The notes: generated by a model not told the origin, from the letters alone. Positions 8,335-19,925 are shown, counted from the first letter of the stretch. The stretch is DNA of 64,000 nucleotides from Corynebacterium sp. ACRQK (GCF_022345965.1 NZ_JAKRMU010000003.1:62001-126000), one strand, 5' to 3'. Translations and numbers: made by a program.

Positions 8335-9315
8335 CTACTTAGATTTCTTGCCCTTCTTGGACTTCTTGCCCTTTTTCTTTTTGTCGCCCTTGTTCTTTTT
8401 GGACGCCGCAGCCCCCTTGTCCTCGGACTTCGACTTCTTCTTGGAGTTCCCCCCGGACTCAGCCTCCTGGACTTGCTTGGCTTCTTCAGCTTGCTGCTTC
8501 AGCAGATCCTTTTCCAGCAGCTTCGCAACGTCAGGCACGTAGCGGAACTGGGTGCGCGGCGGGCGCTCGTAGGTGGAGTCGGATGCCGGGCGCTCCGGAA
8601 TCTTCGGCACGTTCTTTTCCACATACTCCCAGGGGATCGTGTTCAGCAGGTGGGTGATCACGTTGATGCGGGAACGCTTCTTGTCCTCGGACTCCACGGT
8701 GTACCACGGGGCGGACGGGATGTCGGTGTGTACGAACATCTCATCCTTCGCACGGGAGTAGTCCTCCCAGCGCGTGATGGACTGCAGGTCCATCGGGGAC
8801 AGCTTCCACTGGCGCAGCGGGTCGGACTGGCGGGACTGGAAGCGACGAATCTGCTCTTCGTCGGACACGGAGAACCAATACTTGCGCAGGATGATGCCAT
8901 CCTCCACCAACAGGCGCTCGAAGATTGGAGCCTGGTGCAGGAAGCGACGGTATTCCTGGGTGGTGCAGAAGCCCATCACGCGTTCCACGCCGGCACGGTT
9001 GTACCAGGAGCGGTCGAAGATGACGATCTCTCCGGCGGTGGGGAGCTTCTCGATGTAGCGCTGGAAGTACCACTGGCCCTTCTCGCGCGAGTTGGGGGCT
9101 GGCAGAGCCTCAATGCGGCAGACGCGCGGGCTGAGGTACTGGGTGATGCGCTTGATCGCAGACCCCTTACCCGCTGCATCGCGCCCCTCCATCACGATGA
9201 CGATGCGGGCTCCGGTTTCCACCACCCACTGCTGCATTTCGACGAGTTCAGCTTGGAGCCTTTTGAGCTCCTTTTCATAGGCCTGTTTGTCCAGCTTGGG
9301 AAGTCTATCGCTCAT
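8335..9315 (-). CDS. ppk2: Class I polyphosphate kinase 2 with a lysine-rich tail
   Basis: 326-residue P-loop kinase. The PPK2 core shows the Walker A motif GRDAAGKGS, a Walker B/lid region FDRSWYNRAGVERVMGF and the LSPRVCRIEALPAP stretch. PPK2 enzymes transfer phosphate between polyphosphate and nucleoside diphosphates; single-domain class I enzymes usually make NTP from NDP with polyP. The last roughly 50 residues are an unusual hydrophilic tail ending in clusters of Lys with Ser/Gly (KKKKGKKSKKGKKSK). The ATG follows TAAACT (plus-strand 9322-9327) by six bases, indicating a leaderless transcript. Confidence 0.92.
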   Translation of the reverse strand: MSDRLPKLDKQAYEKELKRLQAELVEMQQWVVETGARIVIVMEGRDAAGKGSAIKRITQYLSPRVCRIEALPAPNSREKGQWYFQRYIEKLPTAGEIVIFDRSWYNRAGVERVMGFCTTQEYRRFLHQAPIFERLLVEDGIILRKYWFSVSDEEQIRRFQSRQSDPLRQWKLSPMDLQSITRWEDYSRAKDEMFVHTDIPSAPWYTVESEDKKRSRINVITHLLNTIPWEYVEKNVPKIPERPASDSTYERPPRTQFRYVPDVAKLLEKDLLKQQAEEAKQVQEAESGGNSKKKSKSEDKGAAASKKNKGDKKKKGKKSKKGKKSK

Positions 9316-9321
9316 TGTTCC

Positions 9322-9327
9322 AAGTTT
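9322..9327 (-). promoter_or_regulatory. -10 box of ppk2, leaderless start
   Basis: Reading on the minus strand, TAAACT fits TANNNT and ends six bases before the ATG at 9315, so the transcription start should fall at or next to the start codon. No Shine-Dalgarno sequence is present. Confidence 0.5.
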
Positions 9328-9424
9328 AGTTCTTCGCAGGCCGAACGCCTAATATTTTCTTAGCTTTGAGCATTGGTGAGCCTGGGCGAGAGCGACCTCA
9401 CAGATAGTGCAATAATTAGCCCTT

Positions 9425-10705
9425 ATGCAGACAATGGAAGCCGCTTCGGCGCGGTTGGATAACTATCGGCACCTCAAGATCAGCCTCCCGGTTAAGATCG
9501 CGCTGTGTGTGCTGCTAGTGCTTTCTGTCATACCGAAAATCTTCAACACTCGTGGCTTCCACTACTACCTGGATCTGGACGTCTACCGGGTGGGAGCCCA
9601 GCGTGTTCTGGACGGCCAAGAGCTCTACAGCGGCCACTTTCACATTATTGGCGATACATACCTGCCGTTTACCTATCCTCCAATTTCGGCACTGCTGTTT
9701 ACTCCCCTCGCGGTAATTCCTTTTAACCTGGCCGCAGTCCTGCTGGTCTGTGCCACGGTGACCGTCACCTGGTGGGTGCTCGCCCACACCGTGCACGCGG
9801 CGGCGCGCCTGGATCGTGCCTCCGCCGGGTGGGTGTCGGTGGTGCTCACCGCAGTGTTGATCCACTTGAGCCCCATCCACACCAGCTTGGCCTATGGGCA
9901 GATCAACGTTCTGCTGATGGGTATGGTCTTCGTCGATGCGCTCGTTGTGCCTCGTCGCTACCGCGGCCTGCTCACGGGCGCTGCGGTTGCTATCAAATTG
10001 ACGCCCGCAGTTTTCGGCCTGTGGTTCCTTCTGCGCAAGGACTGGGGTTCCATCCTGCGCATGGGCGCAGGCACGCTCGGCACTACGGCTCTAGCCTGGC
10101 TTATCCTGCCGCGGGACTCTCTGGAGTATTGGACGCACACGCTGCGCGAAACCGGGCGTATCGGCAACCACGAATACGCCCTGAACCAGAGCATCAACGG
10201 TCTGCTGTACCGCTTCGGCTTGCGTACGGACGATTCTTCCAGCTTGCTGTGGGTAGTGCTGGTATGCGTTTCGCTGGCAGTCATCACCTTCGTCATGATC
10301 AAGCTGCTCCGGGTACAGGCACCGATCGTTGCGCTGTGCGTCAATTCCCTGTTTGCACTGCTGGCCAGCCCAGTCTCCTGGAACCACCACTGGTCGTGGG
10401 CTCCGGTGCTACTGGTGGCTCTGGCCTGCTACGCGATTGCGAATCCCACTTCCCCGCTGGCCACTCCGCGCTGGCTGTGGATTGCGCTGGTTGCCCTGGG
10501 CTTTGTCGCTTTCGCCTTCGAGCCCACCGTTTTCGTGCCCTTCCAGGAACAGCGCGAATTAGAGTGGAATGCCTGGCAGGCACTCCTGGGTAACTCCTAC
10601 CTGTGGTGGACAATCCTGGCCCTGCTGGTGATGGCGATTCGCCTAGCGCTTTACCGCGATAAAACTCCAGGCTCTCGGGTCGACTCTGCGGCGAAAGGGG
10701 CTTGA
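9425..10705 (+). CDS. GT87-family (DUF2029) polyprenol-phosphate-sugar glycosyltransferase
   Basis: 426-residue multi-span membrane protein (about ten helices). The YYLDLDVYRVGAQRVLDGQELY segment in the first extracytoplasmic loop carries the acidic motif of GT-C mannosyl/arabinosyl transferases of the GT87 family. In Corynebacteriales these enzymes (PimE, MptC/Rv2181 type) use polyprenol-phosphate-mannose to build PIMs, lipomannan and lipoarabinomannan. Which of these steps it catalyses cannot be told from sequence alone. AATAAT at 9411-9416 lies eight bases before the ATG at 9425; an internal ATG at 9434 is an alternative. Transcribed divergently from ppk2. Confidence 0.82.
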   Translation: MQTMEAASARLDNYRHLKISLPVKIALCVLLVLSVIPKIFNTRGFHYYLDLDVYRVGAQRVLDGQELYSGHFHIIGDTYLPFTYPPISALLFTPLAVIPFNLAAVLLVCATVTVTWWVLAHTVHAAARLDRASAGWVSVVLTAVLIHLSPIHTSLAYGQINVLLMGMVFVDALVVPRRYRGLLTGAAVAIKLTPAVFGLWFLLRKDWGSILRMGAGTLGTTALAWLILPRDSLEYWTHTLRETGRIGNHEYALNQSINGLLYRFGLRTDDSSSLLWVVLVCVSLAVITFVMIKLLRVQAPIVALCVNSLFALLASPVSWNHHWSWAPVLLVALACYAIANPTSPLATPRWLWIALVALGFVAFAFEPTVFVPFQEQRELEWNAWQALLGNSYLWWTILALLVMAIRLALYRDKTPGSRVDSAAKGA

Positions 10706-10730
10706 GTAGCTTAAGGGGCTCAAGCCCCTT
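10695..10730. terminator. Inverted repeat between convergent genes, candidate bidirectional terminator
   Basis: AAGGGGCTTGAG (10695-10706) and CTCAAGCCCCTT (10719-10730) are perfectly complementary. A second AAGGGGCT copy at 10713-10720 can instead pair with AGCCCCTT (10723-10730), so two mutually exclusive hairpins are possible. It sits between the ends of the GT87 gene and sdaA. Neither side has a clear U-tract, so termination is inferred from the stem and position. Confidence 0.5.
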
Positions 10731-10734
10731 GCTC

Positions 10735-12216
10735 CTAGCACTCCGGCACGTTCACGGAGACGTTCGTCGCCAACCCACCGCCGGCCGTTTCCTTGTACTT
10801 TTCGGACATGTCCCTGCCGGTCTGCCGCATGGTCTCAATGACCTCATCGAGGGTGACGTGATGGTCCCCGTCACCGCGCATCGCCATTTTGGCGGCATTG
10901 ATGGCTTTACCGGCGCTGATGGCGTTTCTTTCGATGCACGGGATCTGCACCAAGCCCCCAATGGGGTCACAGGTGAGCCCCAGCGAATGCTCCATCGCGA
11001 TCTCCGCCGCGTTCGCCACCTGTCGCGGAGACCCTCCCAGCACCTCCGCCAGCCCGGCGGCGGCCATGGAGGCCGCAGAGCCGACTTCACCCTGGCAGCC
11101 AACCTCTGCGCCAGAGATGCTGGCGCGCTCCTTGTAAAGCGAACCGACCGCACCCGCGGCCAGCAGGAATCGCCGGTTCACCTGAAACGGGTCCTGCTTT
11201 CCTGCGGGCGTGAACTCACGGGCGTAGAACAGCACGGCGGGGATGATGCCCGCAGCGCCATTCGTCGGCGCGGTAACCACCCGCCCGCCGGCCGCGTTCT
11301 CCTCGTTCACCGCCAGGGCAACCAGGTTCACCCAGTCCTCGGAGAACTCCGCAGTGCGATGCGGATCTTCCTCCATCAACTGGTCGTACCAACGCTTCGC
11401 ACGGCGGCGAACCATCAAGGCTCCCGGCAAAACTCCGGCGAAGGTAACGCCGCGCTTGGCACAATCCTGCATGGCTTGGGCAATCGCATCCAAGTTCGCG
11501 TCGATCTGCTCGTCGGTGCGTAGCGACTGTTCGCAGCGCCGCTGCACCTCCCCCAGGCTGATGCCCGCATGCTCTGCCAGGGAGATCAGCTTGTCACCGG
11601 ACTCGAACAGCCATGGCCCGCTGAGCTCGTCCAGGGTGGGGACTTCCTCCTCTGTGCGGATGAATCCACCACCGATGGAGTAGTAAGTCTGCTTCAGCGG
11701 CTCGGACAGCCCGCTGACCACGAATGTCATGGCATTCGTGTGTATCGATCGGCGCACGGTAGGCCGCAGCACAATGTCTTCGAAACCGCAGGTGACGGGC
11801 AGGCTCTTATCGCCCGCCAGGTAAATGGTGCGAGTATCGCGGATCTCATCCAGCCGGGACTGCATGTAGTCCGGATCCACCTGCGCCGGATCGGCACCGT
11901 CCAGCCCCAGCAGGCAGGCCCCCAGGGTGCCGTGGCCGGCACCCGTGGCCGCCAACGAGCCATAGAGGACGACGCTGATGGTCAGCGAGTGTTCCCCCTC
12001 CTCGGGCAAGCTCACCACGTCCGCCAGCTTGTCGGAGCCCAGCAGGCACAGCCCTTCCTCGGTTGCTGAATCGGCGGCCCGGGGAGACGTGGCGTCATTA
12101 CCCAAAAAAGCCTTGACCCGCTGCGCGAAGGACAGACCCGCGCGCATCGGCCCGACGGTGTGCGAAGAAGACGGGCCGACGCCGATCTGGAAGAGGTCGA
12201 AAACGCTGACAGTCAT
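10735..12216 (-). CDS. sdaA: L-serine dehydratase, single-chain iron-sulfur type
   Basis: 493-residue L-serine ammonia-lyase that converts serine to pyruvate and ammonia. The N-terminal part is the beta domain ([15 protein letters not shown], the conserved Ser/His substrate loop); the C-terminal part is the alpha domain with cluster cysteines in [15 protein letters not shown]. The protein ends in a cysteine (NVPEC), as in L-serine dehydratases where the C-terminal Cys reaches into the active site and ligates the [4Fe-4S] cluster. It ends against the inverted repeat at 10695-10730. The neighbouring small monooxygenase gene at 12273 is on the same strand upstream. Confidence 0.94.
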   Translation of the reverse strand: MTVSVFDLFQIGVGPSSSHTVGPMRAGLSFAQRVKAFLGNDATSPRAADSATEEGLCLLGSDKLADVVSLPEEGEHSLTISVVLYGSLAATGAGHGTLGACLLGLDGADPAQVDPDYMQSRLDEIRDTRTIYLAGDKSLPVTCGFEDIVLRPTVRRSIHTNAMTFVVSGLSEPLKQTYYSIGGGFIRTEEEVPTLDELSGPWLFESGDKLISLAEHAGISLGEVQRRCEQSLRTDEQIDANLDAIAQAMQDCAKRGVTFAGVLPGALMVRRRAKRWYDQLMEEDPHRTAEFSEDWVNLVALAVNEENAAGGRVVTAPTNGAAGIIPAVLFYAREFTPAGKQDPFQVNRRFLLAAGAVGSLYKERASISGAEVGCQGEVGSAASMAAAGLAEVLGGSPRQVANAAEIAMEHSLGLTCDPIGGLVQIPCIERNAISAGKAINAAKMAMRGDGDHHVTLDEVIETMRQTGRDMSEKYKETAGGGLATNVSVNVPEC

Positions 12217-12272
12217 ATTGATGCTGAGGGGAGTAGGTTAAGGAGGTGGGGTTAAGGGGGCGAGACTAAGGG

Positions 12273-12602
12273 CTAGTTATCCTCGACGCGGAACTCTGCC
12301 ATCCGATCCCACTCGGTCTTGCCTGGGATCTTCGTGTTGATGATCTCCGGAGTTTCCAGCAGGTACTTCGGCATCTCGTCGCAGGCGCGCTTGAAGTGCT
12401 CGGACTCGACGTGTGCGACATCGGCATCGTCCTGGAAAGCCTCGATCAGCAGGTACTCGTTTGCGTTCTCCGGATCGCGGAACCAGTCGAAGAAGATGTT
12501 GCCTTCCTCGGCGCGGGTGGCCTCGGTGAACCAGGAAACCTTCTGTAGGAAGTTGTCGGTGAACTCGGGGCGGACCTTGTACCTAACGTTGATAAGGATC
12601 AT
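12273..12602 (-). CDS. ABM-domain protein (antibiotic biosynthesis monooxygenase/YgiN-like)
   Basis: 109-residue single-domain protein with a ferredoxin-like dimeric alpha/beta barrel. It starts MILINVRYKVRPE and contains FFDWFRDPENANEYLLIEAF, the typical ABM core strand-turn-strand. Family members are small quinol/heme-related monooxygenases, or have no known reaction. An upstream GTG at 12626 is open, but ATG 12602 begins exactly at the first predicted beta strand. It is co-oriented with sdaA, 56 bases upstream of it. Function is not predictable beyond the fold. Confidence 0.8.
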   Translation of the reverse strand: MILINVRYKVRPEFTDNFLQKVSWFTEATRAEEGNIFFDWFRDPENANEYLLIEAFQDDADVAHVESEHFKRACDEMPKYLLETPEIINTKIPGKTEWDRMAEFRVEDN

Positions 12603-12692
12603 GGTGCCCCACCCTACGCTGTGCACCCGAGTGTTGGCAGATGTCCAGCTGACCCGACATGTCCGGCCCTACATCCGGCCCTTTCTCCGTCT

Positions 12693-14546
12693 CTAGCCGT
12701 TGTCCACGCCGACTTCCTTCTCCGGGCCTTGCGATTCCATCGCCTCGTCCAGCTGCTCCCGCAGCTCCTCGGCGCGCTGCGGGTTGAAGTCCCGCCCGCC
12801 GACCATCGCCAGCATCCCGTCCAGCACGCTGTTGCCGTAGTTGTGCCCGTGGCCATTCGGCACGTTGGCCGCAACCGGAAGATCCATAGTGACCTGCCAG
12901 AAGGTAACAAACGGGATCCAGGACATTGACGGCGAGCGGTCGAAGCCCGCCGGTTCCTTCAGCCAATCAGGTTCCTGGGCGATCAGCGATGGCGACCACC
13001 ACACCACCGGGTCCGAGGGGTGCTGGATAAACAGGATTCGAGGTTGGTGCCAGCCCGCACGCGAGGTCAGATCTTCTTCTCGACGCCACCGCCAGATCTC
13101 GTCGGAGTTCTCCGCAAAGCGGACATTCAGCCCGCCCGCGTATTCGGCAGAGACTTGCGGCGAGCCGGGGTCGCGCCGATCCACCAGGTCGTGCCACAAC
13201 TTGTTGGAGTTCGGCGGCCCCACCCACAGCAGGCCATCCACGCTAGAGACGATGTCGCGCACACCGGAGAAGGCTCCGCCACCGGCATTGGTACCCAGCG
13301 ATTCACCGTAGACGTACAGCTTCGGACGATCGTTTTCCGGCAGAGTGTGCCACCAGTCCACGACGGTGGAAACCAGCGCCTCTCCCGCATCTTCCACGCG
13401 CTGCTGGTCAGCGATGAACTGTACGCCACTAGGCAGGTAGGAATACTGGGCCGAGGCGATCGCGGAATCGCCGTCGAACATCAGCTCGAAGGCTTGGGCG
13501 GCCGTGGGGTTCACCCACCCGGTTCCGGTCGCAGGCACCACGAGCAACGCCTCACGGTCCTTCGCGCCCGTTCGCTTCAGCTCTTCGACCACGCTTTGCG
13601 CGCGGGCAATGTCCGTATCCTCCGCACCGTTTTTCAGGCTGGCGTAAACACGGATGGGTTCCTTGCTGGGCCGACCTGTCAGCGCCTCCAGCTCATCTTT
13701 GTACAGACCCAAGCCCACGAACCTAGTACCGAAGGCGCCCAGATCCTCCCATTTGTGGGGCGACTGCGGGCTACCAGAGCGCTCTGGCACCTGGGGTTGC
13801 TTTAGATCTTCCCGAATCTCCTGGTCCCGGACCGAGAACACCCGTTCGGTGGCGCTGACAACCGTGCCGGGAACGACGGTATCCACCAGGAAAAGCAAGG
13901 CCATGCCGACGGCCAGCCAGGCGAACAGCGGGCGGGTAACGCCACCCAAACGGCGCCCCACAGGGCCATCTTCCAACGCCTCGATCAGCCACAGCAGCCC
14001 CTTACCCACCAGCACGATCAGCGCCCACAGTCCGATGCCGATGGGCAGCACAAGCAGGAACTCCACCGCCGTATAAGCCTCCGCGTCCATCAGGTGTGCC
14101 AGCTCCTGCTGCCAACGCACGGCGAAGGAAACCCACACAAGTAGTGCCAGAACCACGACGGCCACGAAGCCGATTTCCAGGCCGTTCTTCAGCTTTCGCA
14201 TCCCTCGGTCGCTAAGCTCCAGCTTGAGCTGCAGCTTCTCTAGCAGACCCAAGGCCTTGCGCCGACCCCGCCCCATGGGCTCGTTGAAGCGCCGTTGCAG
14301 GAATGCCTCCCACAGCCAGTGGAGGAACACGCCAACGGTGTAGCCGGTGCCACCGGAGATACCTGCAACCACGCCCTGAAACAGCCAGTCACGCGGCAGC
14401 AGCGAGGGCGTGAGCGAAGCCGCGAACAACAGCGCGCCGACGATCACACCGCCGGGATCCACATGAGCCTCCCACTGATCCCTGGCGGCGCTCAGTCTTC
14501 CTGCGATCTCCTCCTCTGCGGAGGAGGCGACATCAGCTATCTTCAA
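12693..14546 (-). CDS. Membrane-anchored alpha/beta hydrolase (Abhydrolase_9 type)
   Basis: 617-residue protein. The N-terminal half has about five transmembrane helices (after ASLTPSLLPRDWLFQG); the C-terminal half is an alpha/beta hydrolase domain with the nucleophile elbow YGESLGTNAGGG and an NGHGHNYGNS segment with the probable catalytic His. This architecture is common in actinobacteria, and no substrate has been established to my knowledge; lipid or cell-wall esters are guesses. Its start overlaps the end of the upstream ABC-F gene by 14 bases, so it is translationally coupled as the last gene of the rsmA-ispE-ABC-F run. Confidence 0.85.
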   Translation of the reverse strand: MKIADVASSAEEEIAGRLSAARDQWEAHVDPGGVIVGALLFAASLTPSLLPRDWLFQGVVAGISGGTGYTVGVFLHWLWEAFLQRRFNEPMGRGRRKALGLLEKLQLKLELSDRGMRKLKNGLEIGFVAVVVLALLVWVSFAVRWQQELAHLMDAEAYTAVEFLLVLPIGIGLWALIVLVGKGLLWLIEALEDGPVGRRLGGVTRPLFAWLAVGMALLFLVDTVVPGTVVSATERVFSVRDQEIREDLKQPQVPERSGSPQSPHKWEDLGAFGTRFVGLGLYKDELEALTGRPSKEPIRVYASLKNGAEDTDIARAQSVVEELKRTGAKDREALLVVPATGTGWVNPTAAQAFELMFDGDSAIASAQYSYLPSGVQFIADQQRVEDAGEALVSTVVDWWHTLPENDRPKLYVYGESLGTNAGGGAFSGVRDIVSSVDGLLWVGPPNSNKLWHDLVDRRDPGSPQVSAEYAGGLNVRFAENSDEIWRWRREEDLTSRAGWHQPRILFIQHPSDPVVWWSPSLIAQEPDWLKEPAGFDRSPSMSWIPFVTFWQVTMDLPVAANVPNGHGHNYGNSVLDGMLAMVGGRDFNPQRAEELREQLDEAMESQGPEKEVGVDNG

Positions 14547-16365
14547 GCTTCTCCCCGATTTCCAGCCACTGCATCTCCAGTTCGCCGTGTTCCTCCTGAT
14601 TGGCCTTCAGATCCCTATCCAGCGTGGCCAGCTCGTCAGTCACGGGCTCGCCGGTGGCTGCCTTCTCTGCCACCTCGTTCATCTTCTCGTGGATGGAGTT
14701 GATCTTCTGCTCGATCTTGGCCATCTTCCTTTCCAGCGCACTCATTTCCTTGGTGAGCGCGTGAACTTCCTTGGCGCCGAGACTGGGGCGTCCAGAAGAA
14801 ACAGCGCCAGAACCGGCAGCGTCGAAGGTCAGAGTGTTCTTGCGCCCCTCGTCGCTGGCCTCCTGCTTGCGGCGTTCCAGATACTGCTCAATGCCGCCGG
14901 GCAGGTTCGTAAGCCGGCCATCGCCGAACAGCGCCCACGTAGAATCACAGATGCGCTCGATCAGGTAGCGGTCGTGAGAAATCACCACGAGCGTGCCGGG
15001 CCATTCATCCAGCAGGCTTTCCAGCTCCTGCAGAGTGTCGATGTCCAGGTCGTTCGTCGGCTCGTCTAGCAGCAGAACGTTCGGTTCGGCCATCAACACG
15101 CGAGTCAGCTGCAGCCGGCGCTTCTCGCCGCCCGAAAGGTCCCCGATGGGCGTGCGCTGGCGCTTCGCGCTAAAGCCCAGCCGCTCGGCCAGCTGGGAGG
15201 CGCTGATTTCCTTGTCGCCGAAGGTCACGTAGCTGGCAACGTCCTCGACGGACTCGATCAGGCGTTTCGTGGGGTCCAAGTCGTCCAACTCCTGCCGCAG
15301 CCAGCCCAGGCGCACGGTCTTGCCCTCAATGCGGCGCCCCTGCTCCAGCGGCGCCTCGCCGGCCAGGGTGCGCAGCAGGGTTGTCTTGCCGGAACCGTTC
15401 ACCCCCACCAGGCCGATGCGCTCGCCGGGGCCTAAGCGCCAGGTCAGGTCATCAACCAGGGTGCGGCCGTCCGGGGTGGTGATGCGCGCGTCCTCCAGCT
15501 CAATGACCTTCTTGCCCTGGCGGCGTGCAGAGAAGCTCATCAGCTCCACTTTGTTGCGCATCGGCGGCACGTCCGTGATCAGAGACTCGGCAGCCTCGAT
15601 GCGGTAGCGCGGCTTCGAGGTTCGCGCGGGTGCCCCGCGGCGCAACCACGCCAGCTCCTTGCGTGCGAGGTTCTGGCGGCGCTGCTCGGCCGCGTCCGCC
15701 TGCCGGGCGCGCTCGGCGCGGGCGAAAGTCCAGTCGTTATAGCCACCCTCGTAGACGTCCACCGCGCCGTCGTGCACCTCCCAGGTGTGGTTGGCTACGG
15801 TATCCAGGAACCAACGGTCGTGGGTAACCACAACCAGCGCGGTGTTGCGCCCCAGTAGGTGCTCGGCTAGCCACTGCACGCCTTCAACGTCCAGGTGGTT
15901 GGTCGGCTCATCAAGGATCAGCAGGTCCAGGTCCTGCACCAGCGCGGCGGCCAGGCCGGTTCGGCGCCGCTCACCACCGGACAGCGAGCGCACAGGGGTA
16001 TCCAGCCCCAGACGGGCGATCTCCAGCCCGTTGAGTACACTGCGGACCTTTGGGTCGCCTGCCCATTCATATTCCTGCAGGCCTAGCGGTTCCAACACTG
16101 CCCCGGCGACGGTCGTGTCTTCCGGTGCATCGCGCAACACGTCCTGGGTGACCATGGCCATGCGTAGGTCGTTGTTGTGGCTCACGCGCCCGGAGTCCGG
16201 CTCGTCTTTCCGGCTCAGGATGTTCAGCAGGGTGGACTTGCCACCGCCGTTGAGCCCGACCACGCCGATGCGGTCGTTGCTGTCCACGCCGAGGCTCACG
16301 TCGTCGAGCAGAGTCTTGAGCCCGTAGCTCTTCGAGACTTTTTCTAGGTTGATGAGGTTACTCAC
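14533..16365 (-). CDS. ABC-F family ATPase (Uup/EttA-like), ribosome-associated
   Basis: 610-residue cytosolic protein with two ATP-binding cassettes and no membrane segment: Walker A GLNGGGKST and GVNGSGKTT, signatures LSGGERRRT and LSGGEKRRL, Walker B LLILDEPTNHLD and VLLLDEPTNDLD. The C-terminal about 80 residues form a charged coiled coil (KEMSALERKMAKIEQKINSI), as in Uup-type proteins. ABC-F proteins act on the ribosomal E site or in resistance. The position just after rsmA and ispE fits a translation housekeeping role. It overlaps the end of ispE by eight bases. Confidence 0.9.
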   Translation of the reverse strand: MSNLINLEKVSKSYGLKTLLDDVSLGVDSNDRIGVVGLNGGGKSTLLNILSRKDEPDSGRVSHNNDLRMAMVTQDVLRDAPEDTTVAGAVLEPLGLQEYEWAGDPKVRSVLNGLEIARLGLDTPVRSLSGGERRRTGLAAALVQDLDLLILDEPTNHLDVEGVQWLAEHLLGRNTALVVVTHDRWFLDTVANHTWEVHDGAVDVYEGGYNDWTFARAERARQADAAEQRRQNLARKELAWLRRGAPARTSKPRYRIEAAESLITDVPPMRNKVELMSFSARRQGKKVIELEDARITTPDGRTLVDDLTWRLGPGERIGLVGVNGSGKTTLLRTLAGEAPLEQGRRIEGKTVRLGWLRQELDDLDPTKRLIESVEDVASYVTFGDKEISASQLAERLGFSAKRQRTPIGDLSGGEKRRLQLTRVLMAEPNVLLLDEPTNDLDIDTLQELESLLDEWPGTLVVISHDRYLIERICDSTWALFGDGRLTNLPGGIEQYLERRKQEASDEGRKNTLTFDAAGSGAVSSGRPSLGAKEVHALTKEMSALERKMAKIEQKINSIHEKMNEVAEKAATGEPVTDELATLDRDLKANQEEHGELEMQWLEIGEKLEDS

Positions 16366-17398
16366 GTACTTCTTCCCTTTTTATGACGCCCGCAGCCGCA
16401 GCTGGGGAACTTGTCGTCATCGTGGAGCTGGCTTTCCCGGCCACGCTAACGGCTGTGGCCACTTCCACCGCATCGTCAGCGGATGCGCACAGCATGGCGA
16501 CCGTGGGCCCGGAGCCGGAGACAAGCGCGGCGATGGCACCGGCCTCCTCGGCGGCCTTAAGAGTCTCGCGCAGGCTAGGCAGCAAACTGATGGCCGGGGC
16601 TTGCAAGTCGTTAACCAGCAGCTTTCCCACTTCTTCCGGGTTGCCTATCCGCAACGCAGCGATCAGATCCTCGGGACTTCCGGCTCGCGCTGCCTTGGGG
16701 CTGGCCTCCGGGGCTGTGGCGCGCTGCTGGTCCAGCTGCTTAAACACTTCCGGGGTGGATAGGCCACGCTTGTCGGTGGCAATGGCCCAGTGGTAGGTGC
16801 CCGTAGCGATGACCGGCATGAGGTTCTCCCCTTTACCGGTGCCCCTGGCCGTGCCGCCGAGCAGGCAGAAGGGCACATCGGCGCCCAGGTCGGCGGCGAT
16901 GTCGGACAGTTGCGTGGCGTCCGGACGGCGCGGGGAACGCGGGCCCGGGAAGTACAGCTCTGTCGCCGCAACCAATGCAGCTGCCGCATCCGCCGATCCC
17001 CCGGCCATCCCACCAGCGACGGGGATCCCCTTGTCGATGTGGATATGCACGGGCTGGTCGGCCCAAGGTACGTGCGCGTTCCGCGCCTGCTCTTGAATAG
17101 CGGCAACTGCCTTCCACGCCAAGTTGCTCGAGTCCTGGGGCACCAGGTGGCTGTCGAAGCCGGAGACGCTCCAGGTGCATGGCGCGGTGTCGGTGGCCTC
17201 CTGCGCACCTTGTGCATCCCGCAGCGCGACGGTCACCTCTTCCTTCAAAGAAACTGCCTGAAAGATCGTGTCTAGCTCGTGGTAGCCGTCTTCCCTGGCC
17301 GACCCCACCCCGAGGTGCAAGTTCACCTTTCCATGCGCGCTGGCCGTGACGGAGCGGTACTGGGGCTCCTGGGAACCGAAGATGTGGGAGACCGTCAT
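16358..17398 (-). CDS. ispE: 4-diphosphocytidyl-2-C-methyl-D-erythritol kinase
   Basis: 346-residue GHMP kinase of the non-mevalonate isoprenoid pathway. It has the substrate motif [14 protein letters not shown] near the N-terminus, the ATP motif [17 protein letters not shown] in the middle and a C-terminal [10 protein letters not shown]. It is longer than the E. coli enzyme (283 residues) because of an insert after the DLGADVPF motif and an extended C-terminus, which is common in corynebacteria. The start overlaps the rsmA stop by four bases (translational coupling). Confidence 0.94.
   Translation of the reverse strand: MTVSHIFGSQEPQYRSVTASAHGKVNLHLGVGSAREDGYHELDTIFQAVSLKEEVTVALRDAQGAQEATDTAPCTWSVSGFDSHLVPQDSSNLAWKAVAAIQEQARNAHVPWADQPVHIHIDKGIPVAGGMAGGSADAAAALVAATELYFPGPRSPRRPDATQLSDIAADLGADVPFCLLGGTARGTGKGENLMPVIATGTYHWAIATDKRGLSTPEVFKQLDQQRATAPEASPKAARAGSPEDLIAALRIGNPEEVGKLLVNDLQAPAISLLPSLRETLKAAEEAGAIAALVSGSGPTVAMLCASADDAVEVATAVSVAGKASSTMTTSSPAAAAGVIKREEVRE
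16377..16390. repeat. Dispersed motif copy, identical over 14 bp to 20974-20987
   Basis: CTTTTTATGACGCC near the 3' end of ispE is the reverse complement of GGCGTCATAAAAAG at 20974-20987 near the 3' end of the MFS gene. Confidence 0.5.
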
Positions 17399-18330
17399 TG
17401 CGCACCCCTCAGCGAGGCCCCGGCCAATTGCACGAATTGCTCCGTCGAGAGCTTTTCTCCGCGCAGGGTCGGGTCGATCCCTGCGCGGCGTAGCGCCTCC
17501 TCTGCCGTTTGACCGCTGCCGAAGTGGCCGGACAGAGCGGCACGCAGTGTCTTGCGGCGCTGTAGAAAGGCAGCATCTGCCAAGGCGAAAACCTCGCGGC
17601 GCAGTTGCTCGGCATCCAGCTGTTCAGTACCCAGGTCGGTACCTAACTGCCCGCCGGCCCACGGCTGCGAGCCCTCTGCATAGCGGTCGATGCGCACCAG
17701 CCCGGAATCGATCTTCGGTGCAGGCCAAAAGACGTTCTTGCCAATGGTCGCCGCCCGGGTCACGGCACCGTAGAAGCCGGCCTTCACGCTGGGCACGCCG
17801 TAGATCTTGGATCCGGGCGCGGCGGCCAGACGGTCGGCAACTTCCAGCTGCACCATCACCAAGACGCGGTCGATGCTGGGGAATTCCTCCAGCATGTGCA
17901 AGAGCACGGGCACCGAGACGTTATAGGGAAGATTCGCTACCAACGCGGTGGGAAGGGGGCGTCCGGCATCAGCAAAGTCCTGCGCCGTTACCGCCATCGC
18001 GTCCTTGAGGATCACCGCCGTATCGGCTTCGCCTGCGCCTTGTTCTTCCAGGGTGGCGGGCAGCTTCGCGGCGAGGCGTGGATCGATCTCCACGGCGGTA
18101 ACGCTCGCGCCCGTTTCCAGCAGTGCCAGGGTTAAAGACCCCAGGCCAGGGCCGATTTCTACGATTGCGTCGTCCGCTGTGACATCGGCGACCTTCACGA
18201 TCTTGCGCACCGTGTTGGGGTCGTGGACGAAGTTCTGCCCCAGCTTCTTGGTGGGGTTTAGGTCCAGCTCCTCGGCGAGCTGCCGGATCTCATTGGGCCC
18301 CAGCAGCCGAATCTTCCGTTCATTCACCAT
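17395..18330 (-). CDS. rsmA: 16S rRNA dimethyladenosine transferase
   Basis: 311-residue S-adenosylmethionine-dependent enzyme that dimethylates two adjacent adenosines in helix 45 of 16S rRNA. The sequence shows [19 protein letters not shown] motif [17 protein letters not shown] and the catalytic NLPYNVSVP motif. It lies in the conserved actinobacterial order rpf-rsmA-ispE, with a hairpin separating it from rpfB. The ATG is followed at once by GTG and ATG-like codons; the first ATG at 18330 is used. Confidence 0.95.
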   Translation of the reverse strand: MVNERKIRLLGPNEIRQLAEELDLNPTKKLGQNFVHDPNTVRKIVKVADVTADDAIVEIGPGLGSLTLALLETGASVTAVEIDPRLAAKLPATLEEQGAGEADTAVILKDAMAVTAQDFADAGRPLPTALVANLPYNVSVPVLLHMLEEFPSIDRVLVMVQLEVADRLAAAPGSKIYGVPSVKAGFYGAVTRAATIGKNVFWPAPKIDSGLVRIDRYAEGSQPWAGGQLGTDLGTEQLDAEQLRREVFALADAAFLQRRKTLRAALSGHFGSGQTAEEALRRAGIDPTLRGEKLSTEQFVQLAGASLRGAQ

Positions 18331-18358
18331 TCACAGGGTAGTCGAGCTGGTGCCCGAT

Positions 18359-18408
18359 AAAAACCGAGGCTGGCGCGCGGTTGCGCACTGCTGTGCATAG
18401 CCGCGCGC
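18359..18408 (-). terminator. Hairpin downstream of rpfB, probable terminator
   Basis: GCGCGCGG (18373-18380) pairs perfectly with CCGCGCGC (18401-18408); inside, GCAC and GTGC extend the stem. Read from rpfB, the hairpin is followed within about ten bases by a run of five T (plus-strand A at 18359-18363). It separates rpfB from rsmA. Confidence 0.5.
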
Positions 18409-18424
18409 TGCAATGGTCTACGGC

Positions 18425-19925
<1,501 letters not shown>

